In this document: positions 12,680 to 24,037 of the stretch, piece by piece
Layout: each line of letters opens with the position of its first letter
Position numbering within the stretch: the stretch's first letter is position 1
Assembly (NCBI RefSeq): GCF_907164915.1
Contig: NC_061868.1
Span: 32,020,439-32,084,438, forward strand
Direction: 5' to 3'
Source: Impatiens glandulifera
Lineage: Eukaryota > Streptophyta > Magnoliopsida > Ericales > Balsaminaceae
Length of the DNA: 64,000 nucleotides
The notes under the pieces: generated by a model
Told to the model about the DNA's origin: nothing
Database searches by the model: none
What the model saw: the letters and a program-made list of their open reading frames with translations, nothing else
Made by a program: the position numbers and the translations under genes

Positions 12680-13098
12680 CCTAAAGCCAATGGAATTTCT
12701 CCATTCCTTACTTTCATCTTGTCCATGTTTGAAAGTCAATATATGTCTTTGCGAGGATAATATCGGATGTTACTTTAGAGTATTTGTACTCCTCTTGCAA
12801 GAGATTCATTAAGGACATTAATTCTACAAATGGTTTCAGATGCAGAATGTTCTTGATGTCCATCATTAGGATAGCTCAGAATTCTTCTATGGTCGGGCAC
12901 ATGTGTCTTTCTCCCATAAAGTAGACCTTTTTTACTAGGTTACACCTTCTTTGCATTTACATCATGAAGGTTGAGTTTATCTCAAAGTTTATGAACCTCA
13001 TGATAAGAATGAGTCCATAGGATCTATAGTTCCACTCGTTTTCATGGAAAGCATCAATCCATTGAACCAGTGCGATATCCGTTAGCATGGACATCGTC
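12680..13098 (-). pseudogene. second DUF7745-like relic
   Basis: On the minus strand, after a possible acceptor (CACAG) near 13098, a degenerate frame gives MSMLTDIAL, GLILIMRFINFEINS and then GERHMCPTIEEF-stop-AIL. The HMCPTIEEF segment is almost the same as HICPTIEDFASIL in the gene at 3459-4624, and the spacing of the other segments agrees. At least two in-frame stops interrupt it (after STFMM and after TIEEF). It is a decayed relative of that gene, not a copy made by recent duplication, because the nucleotide sequences differ widely. Confidence 0.6.
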
Positions 13099-14150
13099 TG
13101 TGATTAGAAATTCAAAACATTTACAAAAATGCATTTGTTTTGAAAGGAAGGAAACATGTTTGAGATGTTCACCTAGACTATACATGCATACACATAATAC
13201 ATATATAGTAGTCACGTAAAGGTTGTAGTGACGAGGTTTTGGTTGTCTAGGCATGACAAATAACATGCTTGGTAATAGTATCCAAGTTTTTTGTTCTAAG
13301 GGAATCATAAGAGAGTATTATTCGTCGATAGTGGACGGGGTAAAACCTCCACCATAAACTAGGGACAATTGGGAATTTTCCCCCACCTCCACAATGCCTA
13401 CGTCCTATTGGACAACTCATTGCCAAAAGGTGGGGTCGATCCCGTGCATTCTATTTTTTACTCTCGCAACATCACTCGTTTTGTAACAAGTTGTCATTCC
13501 TCATTGACAATCTTTGGACATAGGTGTAGTCGTAGAAGTATCAATCTCAATTGTGTACTTCTTTGCAAGTAAGAAGATGGTGATTTACACATATGTGTCT
13601 TTTAGGTGTTGTACCTTTCAAGACAGGCCTATTAAGTTGAAAACGTGATACAAATGTTTTAAAAGCCAAGTTTATATTTTAGAGTTAAACACTTAATCCA
13701 TAGTAGACTTGCCAAAAATTTGTAAACCTCGGAAAAACCTTTAAGTTTCAGTTTCGTTGAAAGCTCAAGGTTCGAAATTCGAGAATTTCAACCTCGGTTT
13801 GTGTGTTAGGAATCCTTTTTTAAATTAAAATATTGTTTTTAAAAGATTTTCAAATGATCCTTGACAACTTATGGAATTAATTAAAATATTTAATTTGGGT
13901 TTCAATTTTAAATAATTTGGGAATTTCCGGTAATCAAATTACAATTTGATTTTTTAGAAATCCATTAATTAAATTAAGAGAAATGATTGGAAGATGAAAT
14001 GATGTGACGCAATCTAATTGCCGAAAAAATAACAAAATCTATCTCTCTTCTCTCTCCACACCCTTTATCCTTTTAAATTAATTAACACATCATTCTCATC
14101 CCCAAATTCCCTCCCTTTATTACTCCTCTTAAATTAATTAAACTTAATTA
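13099..14150. other. intergenic / decayed element DNA
   Basis: No convincing gene. A 13054-13308 minus ORF and a 13369-13572 plus ORF lack family features. The part at 13995-14130 belongs to a small dispersed repeat, probably a MITE, also seen inverted at 25093-25240. It is marked by a CAATCTAATTG / GATTGCGNCACA segment and by CCAAATTCC. Confidence 0.5.
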
Positions 14151-14714
14151 ATTTAAAAAATCATTTATTTTGAAATAGAGTCGCCAATTGGTTTTTGAAT
14201 AAATCAATAAACTGACATACATGTACAAACGTACTGGTTAGAGTTTCTTTAAATTCGTAGTTTTGTGATACTCGAGAAAAGACTTTTGTGCTTCATCTTC
14301 CAGATTCTAATTTATAAATATGGCTTTTGAAATTCGGTTGTATAATTATTTTTACCGATTATTCTTCCGGTCTTAAACATGCATAAGGATTGTGCATTGT
14401 TTAAATAATTCTAAAAACAATTATTTAAATGCTGGTACTTTTTGTTGATGATAACTTATGGATGAAAGTACCTAAAGAACATGATAGGATCTGTGTGATC
14501 AATAGAGGCGGGAGTCTGACTATTGATAACAACTTCGGACAAACGGATTGATAGAAATCTCGTTAGGGATTAATATCATTTTTTATTATTCGCAAACCTT
14601 CACAAATACTTGAAACGATTCAAGTACAGAATTGTTTGTTTGGGTTTGAATCCTTGAACCAATGAATAATGAAAGACAAAAGGAAAGAACACAGCAATAT
14701 GTTTATGGATGTAT

Positions 14715-15090
14715 AACTACATATCTGTTAGACTGACACGTTTAACTACGTATCTGTTAGACTAGCATGTCTAACTACGTATTTGTTAGACTTGCACGTC
14801 TAACTACGTATCTGTTAGACTGGCACGTCTAACTACGTATCTGTTAGACTTGCACGTCTAACTACGTATCTATTAGACTTGCACGTCTAACTATGTATCT
14901 GTTAGACTGACATGTTTAACTATGTATCTGTTAGACTGGCACGTCTAACTACGTATCTATTACACTGACACGTCTAACTACGTATCTGTTAGACTGACAC
15001 GTCTAACTACGTATCTATTAGACTGGTATATCTAACTACGTATCTGTTAAATTGATATGTCTAACTACGTATGTCGTCTAATAAGTCTTC
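14715..15090. repeat. 29-bp tandem array with internal palindrome, ~13 copies
   Basis: Copies of AACTACGTATCTGTTAGAC plus GGCACGTCT start at 14715, 14744, 14773, 14802, 14831, 14860, 14889, 14918, 14947, 14976, 15005, 15034 and 15063, a near-constant 29-bp period. Each copy contains GTTAGAC, six bases, GTCTAAC: a 7-bp inverted repeat that could form a short hairpin. Copies vary mainly in the six-base loop. There are no unique spacers. Confidence 0.92.
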
Positions 15091-15599
15091 TTAGACAACG
15101 TCTAACTTAGCCACATTTGATGCACCTGCATAGAAACAATTAGACGGCTTAGCTTCATTCATGTCTAAACATAATTAAACCTTAATTGATTAATATTTAG
15201 CACTTTTCTGTTAATTAACTCTTTACTTAGTTTTCCAAACTATTTCTTCTAAGTTAATTAACTCTTAATTTTTTCCAACAGAACATCAGTTATTTGAAGG
15301 CATTAGGGTTTAAACATAAAACTCAAACAAGCCTTTATCAAAATATTTTTGTGAAACATCCCAAAAATATTTTAAAAGCATTTTTTAATTGTTTTGGGAT
15401 TTTTAGAAAATGGTTTGAGGTTCCAAAATTATAAAAATAATTTTGAATTTTGAAAAGGTGAACCAAATATGCCTTAGGACCGTGTCCTAGGCATTGGGTT
15501 CGTCTTCATCGGCCGGCGTTCAAGACCCCGATCTAACCCATTGGTCCATGCTAACAAGCCTTAGTCAGGGTGTTAAGGACTCTTGGTCCTTGGCTAAGA

Positions 15600-15930
15600 T
15601 TATCGGTTAGGGTGTATAAACCAGCGGTCCTAGGTTAGCCATAGGATAACTTTATCCGTCCTAGGTTTGGGAATTCTCGATCGAGGTCAAGATTCCTCGG
15701 TCCTAGGTTTTAGAATCCTCAATCGGGGTCGAGATTCCTCAGTCATAGGTTTGACCTCTCGGTCCTGGATGGAATTTCTCGGTCCTAAGTCTAACCTCTC
15801 GGTCCTGGGTGGAGGTCTTCGGTCCTAGGTGTGACCTCTCGGTCGTATGTAAAAATTATTGCTCGAATCTCTTGGTCCTAGATAAAGAACGTCGGTCAGA
15901 CCTCTCGGTCCTCGGTCGGACCTACTAGTC
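15600..15930. repeat. degenerate CTCGGTCCTAGG-type repeat
   Basis: A 12-15 base word, CTCGGTCCTAGG or close variants, recurs about a dozen times at irregular 20-45 base spacing, often next to GACCTCT or GATTCCT. It looks like an old, diverged minisatellite within a retroelement. No coding meaning is apparent. Confidence 0.75.
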
Positions 15931-17737
15931 CTCAAGAATATCAAAGTTGTGGGTTTTGTAATTTTGATTGAGCCTTGGAATCTTCGATCCAAGGGCCTAG
16001 GTATCTTCATAAAGCTCCCAAGAACATTTAGAATATCACCCTAACGTATCAATCGACCTGGGTAATGATTAATTCATTCAAAACAGTTTATAGTTAAAAA
16101 TCGAAATTTTGGTTTTAAAGTTGTTTTGAGGTAAAAAGAGCTAGCAAACAGCTTCCTTGTACCTCATATAATTGATTGATATCAAAACAAGAACAATGGT
16201 TGTTTGAACCAATTTAAGAACTCAAACTTTTTAATTATATGTAAATTTTGATTTTGATCAAACATGATCGGGATAGATCATACAAATAATTTCCCAACAT
16301 CATAACAATCATGTTAGGAAGCTTTTTGAGTTATTGTTCTTGAGGTTTAACCCAAGAACAGCAAACCCGTTTTTTTATTTTTTAAATTCAAATTTGGGTT
16401 TCTTTTAAAGGTTATTGATTTATTTTAACCTAAACAGAAAGTTTGGAAATGATCTTAGGATCGATTTCCAATCCTAAAATTTAACAACCAGAAAGGATAT
16501 AAGGTTATGAAAACTGAAATATAAAAATTTCAAATTCAAACTGGAATTATAAATTAAATGATGATTGGAAGCATACCAAGGATTGAAGAACTCCTTAAAC
16601 CTTAGGGAAGCTTTTGGGATGCTTGGATCCAAGCTTTAGAGTCTTATATAGAATTTTCAAAAAATTAGAATCTTTAGCTTCAATGGAGGATTTTTGAAAT
16701 TCTTTGATTCAGGGCTTCAGATGTTATCTCTTGGCTTCGAAATTGTTGAGGGAGGGTATTTATAGTCTATTAAAGTCAGTTGAGGACTTCAAGTGGATTG
16801 AATCATCTAAAAGTTGTTAATGGCGTTTTGGATGTTCTTGGATCAACTTGGTGATATAGGCATTGATTGTGTCTATAGATGTAGGGAAATGGTCACCGTT
16901 GTAGAGTGATCATTTCTCCTTTGAATAGAGTCAATCCATCTAAAAACGACAAAATTCTATCTTTGAAAAAACAAAGATGGGTGCGGATGGTTATCCATCC
17001 GGCATCGCGATGGAGAAGATGATCGGCGAACGAAACGATGTCGTTTCGAGGGAAAACGCGGACGTGGAGCGTTCCGTCTAAGCATCGTTGCGTTTCAGCG
17101 TTTTTGGGTAATAGCGTTGAGGCGCGCGTTAGTCGATCTTGTGCGGCACGGGCGCATTCTTCCTTCGTTACAGCGTGGTACGTGGGCTGCTCCTATGCGT
17201 TGGATGAAGATTCAGCGTCCATCCGAAGGTTGTAATTCCTATTGCAGCGAATCCTTTGGGTTTTGGCTCGACTAGATTACTGGTTTTATTATTTATTTAA
17301 AACCTTAAGGGTTTGTTTGAAATTGATTTTTCTTTAACCCTTTTGAATACACCATTTTTATCTTTTTATATATACAAAATATTAAAATAATATGACAAAT
17401 ATTTTGCTTTTTTTTTTGTATATTTTAGGTTAAATAAATAATTTTTGGGGACCTCCTTTCATCCTAAATTATTTATTTTAATCTCCTAATTTTTTCTAAA
17501 ATTATTTTAAGATAAAATGAGTATAACATTTATTCCAAATAATTTTCTTTTTTTGTTTTGGCCATTTTCCTTAAGTAATTAGCTTTTGATTATCACAATA
17601 GTTAATCTAATTAATGTATTAATTAGGTTTTGGCATTAGGGTTAATTATTTTGATTCTATATATTCAAAAATAAATTAAAATAATTATTTTAATTTTATA
17701 AATTGGATATTTAGATTTTTAGTGCTTACTTAAGGCG

Positions 17738-18846
17738 TTGAATTTGAGGAGACCTTTGCACCGGTGGCGAGACTTGACACAATCTGGTTAATTCTTGTCA
17801 TCGCAACTCACCATGGATGAGAGATCTATCACTTGGATGTCAAGTAAGCATTTTTCAATGGTGACATCGAAGAAGAATTCTACGACGCTCAACCTGAAGG
17901 CTTCATCATCAAGAATAAAGAGCACATTGTGTACAAGCTATACAAGGCTCTCTACGGACTACGTCAAGCAATAAGAGACTGATGACTCTCGGCTTCATGA
18001 AATGTACTCAAGAGTAGGATGTGTACACGAGGAATCATGGAGAAGAAGTACTCATCGTTGGCGTATATGGAGGATTGCAACCCAGAAAGTATCTAATGGA
18101 AGCAAAATTGCGGCTCGGAAAGGATGTGGAAGGAAGCTTAGTGGATTCATAAGAGTATAAGTGTATCATTGGGTGTCTCAGGTACTTGACGCACACTCGA
18201 TCTGATATCTCTTATGTAATTGACATAGTAAGTTGATACATGGAGCAGCCTACCACTCTACACCAACAGGAAGTAAAACACATTCTTCATTATGTGAAGG
18301 GAACGACGAGCTATAAGATTCAGTTAAGAAAAGGACGAGAAGTTGAATAACTCGTTGGTTTTACTAACAGCAACCTTACAGGTGACACAAACGACAAAAA
18401 AAGCACTGGAGGGGTGGTGTTTTATCTCAACAGAAAATTTGATCACTTGACAATCTCAGAAACAACGAACTGTTGCTTTATCATTATAGGTGAAGTTCAT
18501 GGCAGCTACTGCAGCGTCTTGTCAATGACTTTGTGGCTGAGAAGCTTGTTGAGTGAGGTGCTCAGATGTGAGCCGAGGCCGGTAACCCTCTATGTCGACA
18601 ACAAATCCGCAATAACATTAATCAAGAACCCGGTTTTTCATGGACGCATCAAACACATCGACACTCGGTTCCACTTCATCCATGAATATGTCGAGAACCG
18701 ACAGATCGTCGTAGAATTCGTAAGCACCAGAGAGCAACGTGCGGACATTTTCACCAAGGTGCTAACAAGAGTCAAATTTGTGGAGATGCAAGAGTTGCTC
18801 GGCGTAAAGAATCTCGAACCAAATCAAGTTTACGGGGGAGATTGTG
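17738..18846 (+). pseudogene. Copia-type pol relic (RT and RNase H)
   Basis: The sequence starts inside the reverse-transcriptase domain with FEETFAPVA-like coding, continues through LDVK-stop-AFFNGDIEEEFY and YKALYGLRQA, and ends with an RNase H region (18414-18860). There YVDNKSAITLIKNP, HGRIKHIDTRFHFI and ADIFTK are clear. Gag, protease and integrase are missing, and several stops and shifts break the RT part. A purine-rich GGGGGAGA stretch at about 18834-18842 followed by TGTGAGTC marks the polypurine tract and the start of a 3' LTR. The upstream truncation coincides with the edge of the noncoding element at 14150-17735, which may have inserted here. Confidence 0.85.
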
Positions 18847-19150
18847 AGTCTAAGCATTGATTGTCGGCAACTTGAATGTTATTGTTTTTATTATATTTTA
18901 TGCAGTTAGGGTTTATTTATTTATTAGTGGATTTGGCTTGTGTGTATAAGTAGTTTAGGATTTCTAACATAATTTAATCTTTAAAAAGAGTTGTTCGTAA
19001 AGATTGATACACAACACTTAAATCTTTTAAACTTTTGTTTCTCAGATTTTACTTATTTTTCTTTCTTCGTGGTTATTTTTGAATATTCGATAATTAGAAC
19101 AAACAGTACTTGAAGGGTTTGAGTTGATGGAAGGGTAGTGTTACCTAAGT
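18841..19150 (+). repeat. probable 3' LTR of the Copia relic (end uncertain)
   Basis: Starts with TGTGAGTC immediately after the polypurine tract of the relic pol. No second LTR is present in the window, so the right end is only approximate. Confidence 0.4.
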
Positions 19151-19904
19151 GACCCAGAAACCCATACCGATTCATACAAATTGTTAATATATATTAAAAT
19201 TAGTTTATTTAATAATTAGATATTTCTTATTCTCATGGTATTCTTCTATCCAATATTAAATTTAACATATTCTAATCTTTTTGGTTCGGTTTTATTTAAG
19301 TTAACAAAGATAAAATTAAAGAGATAATTATCATAATATCAAGTATTGATATGCCAGGTGGAGAATCATTCTCGGGAATATCAAGGATGGAGATTAAATA
19401 TGAGATACACTTTACAGATAAACACAAAAATGGGATATTGATAACTATATTTAAATTAGAGAAGGCTCGTATACAATACAACCATCGGATACAGTACAAC
19501 CCAAAAGAGGTAATGTTTCATTGCTATCCTAGAGAGACCGCAGCTTCAATCCAAGCTTTACATAAAAAAAATTTACATGCACCGTAGTTGGAGCTTAGAT
19601 TCATTTTTATAACCTAATTCGAGTTGATTCTCTCTTCAGAACTCTAACAATTTTATAGAAGTTCTAAAATAGTAGATGATACCCTTTGGAGTTCGAAATT
19701 CTATCAAAACAAAGTGGGTTTGAATTTAAAATATGGGATTGGGAGACAAAACACAAACATAGCGGAGTTGGTTAAAACTGTTTACTTTCTTCCTTATCGC
19801 CTTTAAAGCAGTTGAGATTAGGTCCATCTCCGCCACTATCCATATCTATCTACTCTAACTACGTAGAGATCAACATATTTGCCTACTTATATCCTTAGAT
19901 CTCG
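19151..19904. other. intergenic, upstream of the membrane-protein gene
   Basis: AT-rich DNA without a recognisable gene. A 78-codon plus-strand ORF (19351-19587) has no family features. The last part must hold the promoter and 5' leader of the gene at 19905. Confidence 0.5.
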
Positions 19905-20306
19905 ATGAAGACGAGGTTAAGATTCCAGATGGTTTTCCCGTTCTTAATTTCCATCTTTGATCGGCTCACTGACCGGTGGCCGATTCTCACTTACGCTGCC
20001 GCCTGGACGACTATCTTAACAGCTCTTGTCGCCGTCGCATCATTCGCGCCGGAGGCTGCGTTCGTGTGGGCGATCAATCCGAATTCCTCCTTCTCCAGGC
20101 CCTGTGGAACTGGATTCGGACCGGATGGCTTAGTGCGGATACCCATCGACATTCCGAGCGAGATCCTCTGCTTCCCGGCTCACATGTTCAGCCGCTCGAA
20201 ACTAGATATTATGGTTCCGCCAATATTCGCGGCTGTGATTGTTACAGCCTCGGCTTTTGCAGTCCGAGCGATGGGATTGTGTGAAGTAGAAGAGGGTTTG
20301 GAGTAA
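19905..20306 (+). CDS. small plant-specific two-pass membrane protein, 133 aa
   Basis: A single-exon frame of 133 codons starting at the first ATG. Two hydrophobic helices are visible: about residues 28-56 (ILTYAAAWTTILTALVAVASFAPEAAFVWAI region) and 104-124 (VPPIFAAVIVTASAFAVRA). Between them is a conserved-looking hydrophilic loop, FSRPCGTGFGPDG, then IPSEILCFPAHMF. The pattern fits a conserved but uncharacterised family of short plant transmembrane proteins; I cannot assign a symbol. The acidic tail ends EVEEGLE. Codon use and GC content (about 50 percent) differ clearly from the AT-rich surroundings and support a real host gene. Which membrane it sits in is not evident. Confidence 0.8.
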   Translation: MKTRLRFQMVFPFLISIFDRLTDRWPILTYAAAWTTILTALVAVASFAPEAAFVWAINPNSSFSRPCGTGFGPDGLVRIPIDIPSEILCFPAHMFSRSKLDIMVPPIFAAVIVTASAFAVRAMGLCEVEEGLE

Positions 20307-20617
20307 AGCTGAAAGAGCATAGTTCTTATCTTTTATACAATAGAACAAGAGATAATGAATCAATCGTATAGTTTGTATGCGGATTTCACGATTAATTGTT
20401 GTTTTAATAAATAGTAATTTGAATTCATTTTTTCTATAAGCCAAAACCTTATATTTGTTTAGTAAAATTACCAGTACTGATTCAATGATGGAATAAGAAA
20501 TCATAACAATGGCTTAACACAATTTTAAGCATTTTTGTGTGTGAATAGTAGGAAAGAACGGGTCAACTTTTTTTTTAAGGGGAGAAATGGTTTTTCTAGG
20601 TAAACATATCGTACTCC
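20307..20617. other. 3' flank of the membrane-protein gene
   Basis: AT-rich, no gene seen. It contains the 3' untranslated region of the preceding gene and ends at the edge of the foldback element. Confidence 0.5.
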
Positions 20618-21874
20618 AAAGGAAAATTGATGAAATGGCCTTGAAAAGGGGTCTAATTCCAAAAAAGGCGATAAACCTTGCAAAAATGGCCTTTTCACCC
20701 TATGAAATTTCCGTTTTGTCCTCTCGCGCTCACTTACCGCTCATTTATGTGAATTACCACTCTAGCATTTTGTAAAATCCATGAGTTCATAAACGCATTT
20801 TATATAAAACGTGTTTATGAACTCTAGCGTTTTACATTAAAACGCTAGATTGGTAATTCGTGTCTTTCATCGTATATAAACTTAATTTGTCCTAATTTTA
20901 AAAAAACTCTTTCAATTCACGACTTCTCTTTCTCTCTCTTCACAACTCTACTCTCCAACCCACGAAACCCTATCCCTCCCTCTCGCTTCCTTTGCCACGA
21001 CGCGTTTGACGACCTCTGGTGATCTCAGTTATCTTGGAGGAGAGGTATATAACAGACCCATGCATATCTGCACTCGTCTTCTCTGTCCATCAGATACCTT
21101 GTGCATTCTCCATGATAGATCAATGCCCAATACCTACCAGAAGCAATTAAGAAGTTTTGAGAGGTTCTTTTCAAAAGATGAGATTTGGGAAAGAGATTCT
21201 AACAATTATCAATTAAGTTCTTCTTTCATGATCAATTCCTGATACTCCAAATATCATCTTCTTTGCAGATATATTCATTTGTATAGCTACCCCAAAACTC
21301 GCAAAGGCAACATATCTTCTCCACTGAAAACAAACCAGAATCAGTGCCATATCAGAATTTCGAACAATCACAAGCACTATACAAATAGATTCATCAGATC
21401 TAAGCACTGAAAACTGACTAATATAAACACATATATACCTCTCCTCCAAGATAACCGAGATCACTGGAGGTCGTCAAACGCGTCGTGGCAAAAGGAGCGG
21501 GAGGGAGGGATAGGATTTCGTGGGTTGGATATTATAGTCGTGGAGAGAGAGAGGGAAGTCGTGAATTGAAAGAGTTTTTTAAAATTAGGGAAAATTAAGT
21601 TTATATACAATGAAATACACGAATTACCACTCTAGCGTTTTCATGTAAAACGCTAGAGTTCATAAATGCGTTTTATATCAAACGCGTTTATATAAAACAC
21701 GTTTATGAACTCTAGCGTTTTATAAAATGTTAGAGTGGTAATTCGCGTAAATGAGTGGTAAGTGGGCGCGAGAGGGGCAAAACAGACATTTCGTAGGGCG
21801 AAAATGCCCTTTTTGCAAGGTTTATCAAGCGTGGGCTTTTTTTAGAATTAGACCCCTTATTCATTTCATCAAAT

Positions 21875-21906
<32 letters not shown>
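20618..21906. mobile_element. foldback element with ~430-bp inverted arms
   Basis: The left arm (about 20618-21055) and right arm (about 21435-21876) are inverted copies. Both run from a GGAAAATTTGATGAAATG-like end, through GGGGTCTAATTC, CTTGCAAAAA and the repeated CTCTAGCGTTTT segments, to CGACGCGTTTGACGACCTC and CTTGGAGGAGAGGTATAT. Within each arm is a smaller palindrome around GTTCATAAACGCGTTTTAT. The ~380-bp centre (21056-21434) is unrelated single-copy sequence, possibly a captured fragment; a 40-codon stretch there is open but unrecognised. Possible direct repeats flank it (CTCCAAA left, CTCTAAA right). Long arms of this kind are typical of MULE or foldback MITEs. Confidence 0.8.
21876..21906. 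repeat. poly-C tract (31 C)
   Basis: An uninterrupted run of 31 C at the right end of the foldback element. The true length is doubtful because such homopolymers are easily miscounted. Confidence 0.9.
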
Positions 21907-21908
<2 letters not shown>

Positions 21909-21924
21909 TAAAGCCTTATTGATA

Positions 21925-22521
21925 GGGAAATTTGATAAAATGACCCAACTTATGGTTGATAATGTTTACAAAAATGACATTTTAAGCCTATAAAACGTCT
22001 TTATTATTCTTCATCGTCACGAACCTATTTGTAGTTCGTGACGATCTTGTAGATTCTCTTTTTGCATGCTCAAATAGAGATAATCAAGTTCAAGAATAAA
22101 AGATGTATAAATTATATAAGTAAATCAACTATGAGATTCGATCCTTTGAGCATTCAAAAAGTGTATTTATCCAAAAAAGGATTTAACAAAAAATAGTTTT
22201 CACACCGTCTATGGGAATCAAATCCACAACCACACGGTTAAAAGTCATGCGCTCTACCAGCTGAACTAAGACGGCTTAATTTAATACTTAAAAGACATTA
22301 GCTCAGCTTGAATCTGAATCGCCGTACAATATCAAATCGTCACGAACTTACAAGATCGTCATGAACCTACATCAAATCATCACAAACTACAAATTGGTTT
22401 GTGACGATGAATGATAATAAGGACATTTCTCAGGCTCAAAATGTCATTTTTACAAATATTATCAACCCTAAATTGTTTTTTAAATTTGACCTCTTATTGG
22501 AGTCATTTTGTCAAATTTCCC
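21925..22521. mobile_element. 597-bp MITE with ~150-bp imperfect terminal inverted repeats
   Basis: Starts GGGAAATTTGATAAAATGAC and ends with the inverted counterpart (CAAATTTCCC). The inverted similarity continues inward through AAAAATGACATTTT and the CATCGTCACGAAC blocks. It is flanked by the direct repeat ATTGATA (21918-21924 and 22522-22528). No transposase. The middle contains a tRNA-Lys-like sequence. It sits immediately next to the foldback element. Confidence 0.85.
22203..22275 (-). tRNA. decayed tRNA-Lys(UUU), pseudogene-like
   Basis: 73 bases on the minus strand fold as a tRNA-Lys: acceptor GCCGTCT pairs with AGACGGT, the D arm has GTTCAGCTGGTAGAGC, and the anticodon loop is CTTTTAA (anticodon TTT). 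The anticodon stem has one mismatch, and the T arm is damaged (GGATTTGATTC where GGTTCGANTCC is expected), so the B box is poor. It is probably not a working tRNA gene. It lies inside the MITE at 21925-22521. Confidence 0.75.
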
Positions 22522-23009
22522 ATTGATAGATTCGAATATGTTGTTTCACCGCTTATTCCACTGCATTTGTCCTTTTTCAAAACTCTTCAAAATCATATAG
22601 AAAATAATTTTTTATCAAGACAGAAAAGAATTTTGAAAAAAGGAACACGCACTAGAACGGAAGATCCGGACCCTTATTGATATAATATAGTATATTTACC
22701 AAATGAATAATAATTAGTTTTAAGAATACTTAATAAACTTATGTCTTCTAGGTTAATTAATATATATATATATGATATTGGATCTAACTGTGGCACAGTG
22801 ACATAATAGTTAAGCCGAATACGAGGAAATCGTTCTATGGTCAGTTAGTGTCATGAGGGAGTTATACAAGTGCCCCTTTTGAGTTTGGATACATCGGGCC
22901 CCGCCTTCCCAAAACTTATGACTCACTACACAAATAAACGCAAACTGAACATTACAAACCAACAAGGTTTTGGGCAAAAATGGGACATATAATGGAGGCA
23001 AGCTCAATG

Positions 23010-24037
23010 TGGATCCTAGCCTAAAAATTAAAACGCTCGAACACCCGCTCTAAATCGAACTCCCCCTGGAAAGTGAAGAGGGATGTGTCAATGATTGGAA
23101 ACGAGTTGTCGTCGGTCACTTCATAGGCACCCACAAGGCCCCATTCCGAGCAATCAAGGCCGCCATTTTCCGACAATGGAGCGAAAATGAACTCAAAAAA
23201 GTCAAAGTCAACGACTTTGGCTATTTCTTCCTCACTTTTAGCATAGAGCCCAAAGTCCAAGCCATTGCCGACTTATATTTCACCTTCATGTTCAACTTAT
23301 GTTTCAAGCTCGCCAAATGGAATGAAAAAATGGACATCGATAGCAAATTGTCACAATCCGAACAAGTGTGGGTGAGACTGAGAAACATCCCACCGCACAT
23401 GTGTAATGCCAAAGCACTTGCCTACCTCACTAGACTCATTGGAAAGCCGCTTAAGCTCAATCTTGACTTTGACTCGTTTGAACGGGTCACGTTTGCCCGT
23501 ATTTGTATTGAGATCGATTTAACGAGTACAAAACCGAAAAAATTCGAGCTAAGATGCCAGAATGGAAACATGGCCACCATTGAGGTCAAGTACGAGCAAC
23601 CGGAAAAAGAGGACGGGGAAAAGCAAAAGAAGCTCGTGGACATCCCCGAATAAGAGACTGTCAAGGTGGTCAAGAAATCTTATATTGAACTCCTCAAATA
23701 AAATGAAAGCCACAACGAACACGTGAACAAGAACCAAATCGATCTCGATCCCACCAAGCCTGAAACTAAGGCCATTTTCCCACTAATTAGTTTCGAAAAG
23801 CTCAGCGTCGACGTGGATGATAGCGAAAGCCAAAGCATCTCGAAAACCATGAGCTCTGAAACCAATGAAAGTTGCAACGTTGTCAAAGAAACCACCTTAA
23901 GGAAAACAAATCATATGCTCAACTTCAAACTCAGGCCCAAAAGGGAAAAAGTGACAAGAGAATCTAACGAAGACGAAGAAGCCGGAACTCTATCCGGAAA
24001 TATATCTCAAAAAGACCTAAGGGTGACAAAAAAATAA
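23010..24037 (+). pseudogene. LINE-type ORF1 / DUF4283 protein relic
   Basis: One plus-strand frame from about 23010 carries a DUF4283 domain: VVVGHFIGTHKAPFRAIKAA, then FGYFFLTFS, then, after a KLAKWN segment, VWVRLRNIPPHM, LTRLIGKPLKL and FARICIEIDL. This domain marks the ORF1 (gag-like, nucleic-acid-binding) protein of many plant L1-type LINEs. The frame has stops after DIPE (23651-23653) and after ELLK, and then stays open to 24037 as a charged Ser/Lys/Glu-rich tail. No start codon is clear, and ORF2 (endonuclease/RT) is absent, so it is an internally deleted, dead copy. Confidence 0.75.

Larger units (their letters stand above)
14150..17735. mobile_element. probable LTR-retroelement-derived noncoding DNA
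   Basis: The block begins with a GAGTCGCCA segment (near 14181), also seen as GAGTCGCCAC in the LTR-type element at 46409-49872 and common in plant Ty3-type elements. It continues with long noncoding sequence, two internal tandem repeats, and a GC-rich patch at about 16960-17230, an arrangement also seen at 55233-59300. It ends abruptly at about 17738 where Copia reverse-transcriptase coding starts. No LTR pair, TSD or protein domain was found, so limits and class are tentative. Confidence 0.4.

Noticed and set aside
14715..15090. CRISPR-like look of the 29-bp array
   Set aside because: Units are directly adjacent with no unique spacers, and the genome is a plant's. It is an ordinary tandem repeat.
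19351..19587. 78-codon ORF upstream of the membrane-protein gene
   Set aside because: No family signal and no leader or splice context; probably chance.
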